A stretch of 64,000 nucleotides of DNA from Pyrrhosoma nymphula. Lineage: Eukaryota; Arthropoda; Insecta; Odonata; Coenagrionidae. Below, in pieces: positions 56,591 through 64,000 of the stretch; the first letter of the stretch is position 1; every line of letters starts with the position of its first letter. The stretch covers positions 13,600,599 to 13,664,598 of the forward strand of contig OY754333.1 of the NCBI GenBank assembly GCA_963573305.1. Reading direction: 5' to 3'. Position numbers and translations under genes: made by a program. The notes under the pieces are model-generated. The model had not been told where the DNA came from. It ran no database searches and worked only from the letters and a program-made list of their open reading frames with translations.

Positions 56591-57320
56591 CATGTGAACG
56601 CCGCGGAAACCTACGATGGAATATAGCAAAAATATTAGATGGCCACACGAGGAATATCAGGAGTCAGCTCAAGTAATAAGAGGAACTTAGGTGGGGTGGC
56701 GCCTATAGCTCATACACCCCTCCCAATAGCTCCGTAAAGAATCCTGGCAGTGTCGGACTCTGCCGAACCACAACACTGATTGCTAACAATAAGTGGATAG
56801 TACTTTGAAAAGAATTCTACGCTCGTCAAAGTAAAGTAGTGGACTTCCGATGCTATTGGTTAACATTAGCAAAGTGTTAATGTACTCTTTCCGTGTTTAA
56901 ATTAAAGTACTACTAGTGCTATCTCGATAAAAAACAGGATGATGCTAAATGAACCAATTTGTAGATCATCCTACCTAATAACAAAGAATATATTATTTTC
57001 TCCTCTTATAACACTCTCATAGTCATGTTATGAATTTAAAAAATTTCCATGAACCGTTTGTAAGTAATTTTTTTTGCTTTGATTAATATAAGGTCCTTTG
57101 TAAGTAATATCCTATGCGAAAAAATCCTCAAGTGATCACCGAAGTGCAAATTCTATGATGCTATTAGACATTCTACATGTCTTCGATTTATGTGTTTTAA
57201 ATTAAATATGCCTAGTTTTTTTAAGGATAAGGTTTTTTTTTCGATGTGTATGCATCATAGAATAATGTATAGAAGGCTTCCGCGAAGTGGCATGGATGAG
57301 CTGAGTCTTCTGGGTTCACT
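56591..57320. other. Unassigned stretch
   Basis: Nothing recognised. Confidence 0.55.
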
Positions 57321-57365
57321 TCTGACCTGAAGAAGCTGACTGTAACGCTTGCGAAACATGTCGTC
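57321..57365 (+). ncRNA. Hammerhead-like ribozyme core, putative
   Basis: CTGAAGA (57327-57333), then AGCTGACTGTAACGCTTGC in which AGC can pair GCT, then GAAAC (57353-57357) and ATGTCG. Boxes and spacing match the core CUGANGA, helix II, GAAA. It lies about 850 bases from the opposite-strand core at 56474-56504. Confidence 0.35.
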
Positions 57366-57947
57366 AGCAGAGATTAACAAACGCGGAAGGGAACCAGGAA
57401 GACTACTTTCATGCCGAGAAAAGAAATATCAGAATGTACCCACCGAAGTTGAATTCACTCATCAATGCCTTAAAACCATGCTTTTACCTGAGATGCCTGT
57501 CAGATAACACGTTCATCAAGGCCGTTATCTACGCCCGATTACAGCAGCAGAGTTACGTAGCATTGAACTGTCTCCATCCGACCCATAATCCCAACTCTCT
57601 GCATTTCACGTAACGCATTTACCATCTATAATCCATAACCACCCCTTTTAACATGGAAAGTTTTACTGACACTGCACTCTTATAAGAAAATACATAAAAT
57701 TAATAAAAATCTTCCAGTGATTTAATATTCTAAGAAATCCTCGAGGCAAACCAAGAGTTTACGACTGTCAGTTTTTCATTTATTTTTGCGAGGTATTTTA
57801 CTTTTATAATGTAACGAACTCCCAACTCATTGGCCTTTTTCCGTTTCATGCGAAAATGTCCAAACATCCGATAAAAAATAAAATTCAAAAGCGCAAGAAT
57901 AACTGCGAACAGTTAATTATGACGGCTATTATTTTTACTCCCTTTTA
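57366..57947. other. Unassigned stretch
   Basis: Nothing recognised. Confidence 0.55.
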
Positions 57948-57972
57948 CCCCCCCCCCCACACACACACACAT
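57948..57972. repeat. (C)11 followed by (AC)n
   Basis: Eleven C then about seven AC units at the outer edge of the left arm. The right arm ends in the complementary TGTGTGTGTGGG, so this is part of the inverted repeat and not an independent microsatellite. Confidence 0.85.
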
Positions 57973-58063
57973 AAATACACACTGACTTAATTATATTACA
58001 ATTTATTCGTATGAAAATCAAAGAGCACTTAACGACCGTTTTCTGCAATTCTTTGAAAGCAAC

Positions 58064-58125
58064 CGGTAGCCCAGGGGTAAGGTAGTGGACTGTGGAGTGG
58101 AATGTGTGGTGTTCGATTCCCTGCT
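58064..58125 (+). promoter_or_regulatory. Pol III-type boxes A and B, left arm
   Basis: GTAGCCCAGGGGTAAGG (about 58066-58082) and GTGTTCGATTCC (58109-58120) have the spacing and sequence of internal tRNA promoters. No cloverleaf can be closed. Confidence 0.5.
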
Positions 58126-59993
58126 GGGGAAATTATTCTACTTCTTTTTTACACAGTCGTTTTCGCTTGCATCTTTAATAATTTTGTTTTCATCATCGCA
58201 TTACACTCTAAACTTATTTTTGCAATATTTTACTCGCTCGGTAATTCATTAATGATGGCGCTAGCACTTAGCCCTTGGACCGTGGTGAGCCAACAACTGT
58301 GATTAACGCTATTGAATGTTCAGCAATGAATGTCATATAGAACTACTAATGTTCCTAATGGTTGTCGAATGTCTGAATAATTTGACATATCAGTGAAGAT
58401 AGAATGATTTCCTTTCACAAATAAAATGTATTAGCAATGTGATAATACATTATTTAATGGAAAATATACCATAAAACAATGAAAAAATATATTAAAATGC
58501 AGTTAAAATATGATACATTTAAACGTGACGTAATGCATATGAAAATAAGGTGAGTATAAAAAAAACTTTGTTTTTATGAGGTTATTTTTTATTCAAAGGA
58601 AACCAGTGGTAAACGAAAGCTACGATTCGTTGGACTTTGGAATGCCGTAGAGTGGCTTATGTGATTTTCAATGAAATAGTGAACTATTGAGTGAGAAAGA
58701 AAAAACAAACGAGCTGGCCATAGAAAGCAGGGCTTATTCCAAGGGAAAATTCAGCATGAAGAAAGCATTTTGCAAGGGTACTGGAAAACTTCCTGAAAAA
58801 TGCTCTCCCAAAATTAAAATCGAAGTCCAGCTCCAAAGAAGTGTGAACGAATGTTACAATAAAACACGTTTCTAATCGCATTCACTGGATTTTTTTTAAT
58901 TTACCAAAAATTGACGTTTGAATATAAATTGCTACTGGGAAAACACAGTTATTGGTTCACACTGTCATTGGACTGCAGAATGCATTTTGCCATTCGGTGA
59001 CCTAATGACACCTGTCTAACCCAGATGAGTCAAGGAAATGGCTCAAGAAAGAAATTGAGCAATCCTTGGAATTTAAAGCACCTTTTTGTAATTATATACA
59101 ACATATATCAAGTCCGAAAACAAACATTAATGTTGTTTACATTAAAGCAAAATGTTTCAGATAATAATTACTAATAAAGCGTAAAATACACTAGATAAGA
59201 CAACAACTACGTAAAGGGCGTCAAATGAAAATGCGGACGTAGGCTTAGCCAGCCTTGCCATCTTGAATTCATGAGAACGGTGTAAACTTAATAGGAAACT
59301 GTATACGATGAGTTAAAATGATTTAAAGGATTTAAAGAATATTTTCGGTTTCTCTGTAACTTTTGGAAAAATCTCTCAAAAAAAAGCTGTTAATAAAAGC
59401 AGTTGAGAGTGACTACAATGGATAACGGTCAAAAGCTTGCTAGGGTAGACATGCATATATTTAATGATAGCTCACCACGTTATTGAAAGCACACCACACT
59501 GCATACTATTCTTGAAAAAGTGCCAAGCAGATAACGCGAAACGCAGAGTGAAAGTTCAAAAAATAACAGGGAAGCCGTAAATATTCTTCAGAATATAAAA
59601 TTTACCTGTGAAACCCATAAACGAGAGTCTAAGTGCTTCTTCTTCTAACGTAGAGAAGATGATACAGCTTGAAAATGCGTAGATATGAGCTTCAACTCCA
59701 ACCAATTGAGTTTATCGAGCACCACATTCAGCACTAGTTATTTAAAGGTTTAGTTCGTCAGCTCAAGCTTTGAGAAAAGTCGCTAAATAATAAACATTAC
59801 CTCATAAAAACAAAGTTTTTATTATACTCCCTCAGTATACTCCCTCTCCTAGCTTTGATCGTCATCATTAATGAATAATTAGCGAGTTAAATATTGCAAA
59901 AAATGTTTATAGGGTAATGCGATGATGAAAACTAAATTTCTAAAGATGTAAGTGAAAATGACTCTGAAAAAAAGAAGAAGAATAATTTCCACA

Positions 59994-60056
59994 GAAGGGA
60001 ATCGAACACCACACCTTCCTTTTCACAGTCCACTACCTTTCCCATGGGCTGGCGGT
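59994..60056 (-). promoter_or_regulatory. Pol III-type boxes A and B, right arm
   Basis: On the minus strand CAGCCCATGGGAAAGG and GTGTTCGATTCC (box B complement at about 59997-60008) mirror the left arm, so transcripts from both arms would run towards each other. Confidence 0.5.
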
Positions 60057-60160
60057 TGCTTGCAAGGATTGGCAGATAACAGGCCTTAAATGCTCTTTCA
60101 TTTTCATTCAAATAAATTTTAATATAATTAAGTCAGTGTGTATTTATGTGTGTGTGGGTT

Positions 60161-61355
60161 TATAAAAATTAATTGTTGGTCACAAGGAGTCTACGGGCTA
60201 GATTTCAGATCGATTGGAAGAGAGGAAATGGCTTTGTACGTACACAGACAAAACAGACAGACAGTGTGAACTAAAATAAAGGGAGTAAAAAGGAGAAACC
60301 ACTTTTTTATTCCAACCAAGTAAATGTCTTATCACCATTTCTACCATTGTGCCAACAAAAAAGACCTTGGTGAGGGATTTCCCTATTCGTAGCACAACCA
60401 ACCAAAACGAATAGCAATAAGCAGTATAGTGATAATGTTTCTTATAGGTAATTCTATTCAGAAAATTAGAAATGTATTAAGTACATGAAAGTTGAGCATG
60501 ATGCGGAGTTACAAAAAACATGAAAGCTTGCATTTGATGAAGTAGTTTTGATTGAAAAAGAACATGATACTTGAATGAAGACGCTTATACTATCAATAAC
60601 TACCTCTTATTTCCGATTCCAGCACAGTGTACTCCACGTATACGAGACGAGTATATAAGCTTGAGAAATGTGCCATACTCTCATGAGTACATTCATGTAA
60701 ATAGAGCACTTATTTAGCAAACTGTACATTGCTTTCATTTACTTTTTTCGGTAACAATATCGCTTCATGATAAATAACCCAAAAAATTAATTTAAAAAAT
60801 AATGGGCTTCGATTGCAATAGGAATGGCTTGTCAAAACCTATTACGCTTTAACAAGTTAAAAAAGTAACGGCTTTTCACGTCAAAATGATTTTTAAATTT
60901 GATAAGGCTAAAATAAATACAATAAATCACACTTTCCTTCACACAATATCAGAAAAAGCTATTGATAGAAAGGAGATAGGAGATGGTTGTTGGTTCACAG
61001 GAAAGAGTGTCACGTGGTCTTTAAAGTCACGTTGACTGAAATGTTTTTAGTTAGGTACCATTTCGAGGAAATGCGTACTACATTCCTCAATTATGATATG
61101 CTGGAACTCTACATTTTTTTCCCTTATTTCTCGCCCTCGTTTGATTGGTGCGTTACGTTGGCATTTGCTGCGAATTCCAAACTCAACTATCACTTTTAAT
61201 ATAAATATACACAATGTTTCTCATTATATAAATAAATATAGTGCCTAAATATTTTGCATTTATTGTAACTGTAAAAAGAGAATTAACTAGGAAATAATGG
61301 TAAAGTTAAATAGTTAGGATACCTAAAAACAAATTTGATCTACCTCTGCAACTAA
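60161..61355. other. Unassigned AT-rich stretch
   Basis: Nothing recognised. Confidence 0.55.
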
Positions 61356-61443
61356 CATTACCGATTCGGGAATCGAACCCGCTGCCGTAGAGTTATAGGC
61401 TGCCTCGTAAACAACCTGGAGACCACGGCCAGGGGATACCAAG
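61356..61443 (-). mobile_element. tRNA-derived SINE fragment or tRNA pseudogene
   Basis: Minus strand: TGGCCGTGGTCTCCAGG (box A-like), TACGAGGCAGCC, then GCGGGTTCGATTCCCG with a perfect box B and T-stem. The 3' end CCGAATCGG does not pair with the 5' end, so no acceptor stem forms and it is not a working tRNA. Confidence 0.55.
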
Positions 61444-61960
61444 AGTAAGTAGTTGAAGAGAAATTGCAATGACATACCGCCGGTCAAGTAAATCCGTTTC
61501 TCTCCCTTTCACCTTCCCTCCCAACTCATTGAGGTCTTTTACGTTTCCCATTCATTTCATCATTCAGTATCCTCTCTACCCTCCTTACGTATGCCATCCC
61601 CCCCCTGCAAGAGGGCAAGGGGTTAAGGTACGCTCCTTCCCAGCAAGATAGCGTCATAAAACAGCTCCACGTCCCCGTTGTGACACGCTCTCCCTAGGTT
61701 CGGGCGAGGCGAGCACTTACGCTGATGAAAACACTTTGGGTCGCTGCCTCTCTCTCTCTCCTCGTGGACGCGAAAAGGAAGAGGACTTGAGGACGCCGGA
61801 CAAAGGAAATGTCGCAAAAGGGAAGGAGGATACAAGTTGAGAGGTGGCCGGCAAGGAGGAGAATAAGGAGAGGACGAAGAGAGCGAGAGAATGGATTGCG
61901 AGAGAAATAAGGAAAGTTTTTCGAAGGGTAAGGTAATGGTGGAATGAGGTGAACGATGAA
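61444..61960. other. GC-rich block, pyrimidine then purine skewed
   Basis: C/T-rich to about 61620, CpG-rich in the middle, purine-rich from 61780. A 129-codon minus-strand frame (61717-62106) runs through it and into the tandem array without recognisable domains. Confidence 0.35.
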
Positions 61961-62029
61961 CGTATACTTAGGGGCGAAACTTTACGTGGTGTCCGACCTT
62001 CGGAGTGAGGTCCTTGAGAAGGGCATAAC

Positions 62030-62640
62030 ACTCCGTTTTGGACGTTATAGTGGTGAGGTAGTCTCCACGTTGGACTATAAGGGTTCTCAGGGCCGCAAAC
62101 ATTCACTTGCTAGCTTCAAAGTACAAAAAATCGTTAAGTACCTTATAGAGGTACTTAGCGGAAAATGGTGGTAGAAGGTCGTTTTCAGAAGGAGAGAGTA
62201 TTTCCTGCAAACTGGATCCCCACAGTGGAGTAAGGTAGTCTCACGTATGACTTACCAGGATCCCGAAGTTGTAAAAATTTTCTTGGCAACTTTATAATTC
62301 AACAACCCATTTAGGACACTATAGTGGTACCAAAAAATGGTGGGAGAAGGACCTTTTCGAGGAATGAGAGTATTTCATGAGAACTGGCTCCACACGGGGG
62401 AGTACGGTAGTACACGTTTGACTATCCAAGTTCTCAAAGTCGCAAACATTTATATTCCAGCTTCATAATAAAATATCCGTTTATGACGTTATACTGGTAG
62501 CAAAAACTTGGTGGAAGAAGGTCATTTTCAGTGAAAGATTCTATTTCCTGCAAACTGGCTGCTCACAAGGGGGTATGGTACTCTCCATATTTGACTTACA
62601 GGGTTACTAAGGTCGCAAACCTTTATTTACAATTTCCAAA
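62030..62640. repeat. Degenerate tandem array, monomer about 171-177 bp
   Basis: The landmark GGTA at the start of a GGTAGTCTC-type string occurs at 62057, 62234, 62406 and 62577, giving periods of 177, 172 and 171. Each unit repeats in order: a TTTGACTT-like string, GGTCGCAAACATTTA, GACGTTATAGTGGTA, AATGGTGG then AGAAGGTC, GTATTTCCTGCAAACTGGC. About 3.5 units are present, with a partial copy at each end. Units have diverged substantially. The array looks like an old satellite or minisatellite. Small frames across it are not genes. Confidence 0.85.
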
Positions 62641-62894
62641 CGCTCAATCTGTTATTCACATCGACTTTCTATCTCTCTATAGCTCTTAATCGAATCTGTT
62701 TCTCTGATGGCTTTCGAACAGTATCAGCTTTCTTGAACCTAAGACAGGATTATATTTTACCATCATAATTCAGAAGAATACTGTTGATACCGGTCTTTGG
62801 ATACATATTTATTTTAAAATCAGTGCCTTAAATTTAATTAAAAACTTTCAAATCATGCACGTCATAACATACCGTTAAAAATATGACATAAAAT
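62641..62894. other. Unassigned AT-rich stretch
   Basis: Nothing recognised. Confidence 0.55.
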
Positions 62895-63012
62895 GCCAGC
62901 CTTGGTGGCGGCGGGGTAAAGTCCTCGCCTGCAAATCCAAAGGTCGCGGGTTCGAGTCCCGCCTTAGTGGGTTTTCTTCCACTCAGGGTATGGGTGTTAA
63001 TGCGAGATGGTT
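62895..63012 (+). mobile_element. SINE-A, 3'-truncated copy
   Basis: The head CCAGCCTTGGTGGCGGCGGG, GTAAAGTCCTCGCCTGC, box B GGTTCGAGTCC (about 62949-62959) and CCACTCAGGGTATGGGTG match SINE-A. Similarity fades after about 63012 and the AAAAGGCCGTTCGTGC part of the body is missing. Confidence 0.8.
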
Positions 63013-64000
63013 AAATGGAAGTGAGGGCTGCATTGCCTTAATTTCGCCATGAACAAAGTCACCATTATTATTTTTATAAATTCAGGATACTTTGTATTTG
63101 AATAAATCCGGAGTATAAGCAATATAAATCATGTGTACAGAACTTTAAGGCACAAGGTTATAAAATGTTTGATCGAATATTACGAATTTTATGTAAAACA
63201 ATGGAAGCATTGGGCTGGAAAGTATTTCATCTCGTAATAGCATTTGAACGGTTGGATTTCAAGCTTCTTTAGTATTTTTATAAATCTACCATAGCAATCA
63301 TTTAATTGCATAACTCAAGTGGATTGTATCTGGCAATAGCGTTAGATTTTTGTATTCCAAAAGATTCATTTCAATTACTTATTATAAGTGGAAATCACTC
63401 ATTTTAGAAAAGAATAATATTCATGATTAACTGTGTGGTGTAAGTAAAAAATACATATAGAGATTCTAGCAATCTTGTGTGCCAAAATTGCTTCAATCAT
63501 AATAAAAAATGAAATAGATAGGTGAGTGGGTTATTTTTAATTAAATCAACAAGAGGAAGATAGTTTGCTCATAGGAAGGTGAGATCGACTGAGATCGTCA
63601 TGTGGGATTGGAAAACGTTTGTGACGAAGTGAGACAGGGGGAAAAGCAATTGAGATAATGGAAGGAAGAAAAATAAAAGAAAGTTGAATTAAAAATCAGA
63701 TTCTATTAAGAGTATAAGCCATAGGAGGTTTGTTGAACCTCTTATGCTTTCTGCATAAGCTAGAGAGAAGATATTAGCATTAGGGTCTGCCCAAGATAAT
63801 AATGCAGTTGATCGTTAAAATGTCAGCCTATCAGTAAACAGTTTCAATCTCTGCTGGGGAAGCGAACCTTGTGGCCCAAGAATTCAAAATGGTGGGATTT
63901 GTTCACACCATATGATCGTGACAGCATTGTTTACTTTTCATTTATTTTTTTTCCTAAACAGTGTATTTCATCTAATTATTGTATTTTAAATATTTTTTTT
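63013..64000. other. Unassigned AT-rich stretch
   Basis: There is a weak hairpin at 63719-63741 (CATAGGAGGTT against AACCTCTTATG). Otherwise nothing recognised. Confidence 0.55.

Larger units (their letters stand above)
57948..60160. mobile_element. 2.2-kb element with long terminal inverted repeats carrying tRNA-like heads
   Basis: The left arm (57959-58257, resuming 58552-58585) and right arm (59796-59829 and 59862-60158) are clearly related inverted repeats of more than 300 bases. Shared landmarks are ACATAAATACACACTGACTT, GGTAGTGGACTGTG, GTGGTGTTCGATTCCCT and ATTCATTAATGATG. The left arm has about 290 extra bases between its two blocks where the right has about 30. Each arm holds box A-like AGCCCAGGGGTAAGG and box B GTTCGATTCC, directed inwards. 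The outer edge is a C-run plus (CA)n on the left and (TG)n on the right. The interior has no recognisable protein: a 62-codon frame at 58687 is lysine-rich and unidentified. Confidence 0.8.

Noticed and set aside
58064..58125. Functional tRNA gene
   Set aside because: No acceptor stem closes and the same segment is inverted in the opposite arm of a repeat.
63719..63860. Hairpin plus a TCTCTGCTGGGGAA string resembling the 58.1-kb tRNA-like head
   Set aside because: The similarity is limited to about 15 bases without box B; too short to call a repeat.

Overview
The window looks like nuclear DNA of an arthropod, most likely an insect. It is AT-rich (roughly 60-65% AT by eye) and has TA, GA and CA microsatellites, tRNA-derived SINEs, a non-LTR retrotransposon, a decayed TTAA-flanked piggyBac-type element and many small inverted-repeat elements. 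There are no operons, ribosome binding sites or closely packed long ORFs, so it is not bacterial or organellar. The species cannot be fixed from the sequence. No complete host gene is visible. The window is intergenic or lies inside very long introns; the one splice-bounded coding-like segment (49445-49574) is the only serious candidate for a host exon.

Layout. 1-2.3 kb: fragments of three SINE families, here called SINE-A, SINE-B and SINE-D, several of them as inverted pairs. 2.6-3.4 kb: a CpG/GC-rich block. 3.6-5.14 kb: a cluster of near-perfect hairpins alternating with (TA)n tracts and hammerhead-ribozyme-like cores of the kind known from Penelope-like and other short retroelements. 5.68-5.93 kb: a recent 127-bp tandem duplication. 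7.40-7.88 kb: a small hAT-type element (8-bp target duplication) carrying a Tc1/mariner-type TA element inside it. 11.3-11.8 kb: a weak LINE relic next to a piggyBac-like element (11.79-14.67 kb) with broken transposase. 19.8-23.2 kb: a DNA transposon relic with subterminal GTTCATTGAA repeats, probably holding a second element. 23.5-23.9, 45.2-46.1 and 52.2-53.1 kb: three decayed LINE relics. 26.39-26.56 kb: SINE-B rearranged into a 40-bp perfect palindrome. 31.63-32.09 kb: a pogo/Tigger-like MITE. 35.80-37.34 kb: a 5'-truncated LINE with nearly intact reverse transcriptase and an exact 17-bp target-site duplication. 56.42-56.59 kb: a hairpin MITE with a hammerhead-like core. 57.95-60.16 kb: a 2.2-kb long-inverted-repeat element with a tRNA-like promoter in each arm. 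62.03-62.64 kb: a degenerate tandem array with a monomer of about 171-177 bases.

Several GC-rich, strongly purine/pyrimidine-skewed blocks (about 2.6, 6.6, 9.4, 15.4, 25.6, 27.8, 38.7, 42.7, 54.9 and 61.5 kb) stand out from the AT-rich background. They hold G-quadruplex-capable runs and may be CpG islands or regulatory segments of a gene outside the window; they do not read as recognisable proteins.

The elements do not form a pathway. What they show together is repeated invasion, nesting and inverted rearrangement. SINE-B recurs in opposed-orientation pairs, the small hAT element was later hit by a TA-specific element, and hammerhead-like motifs recur at four places. All family assignments come from motifs, termini and target duplications read by eye; no database search was possible.
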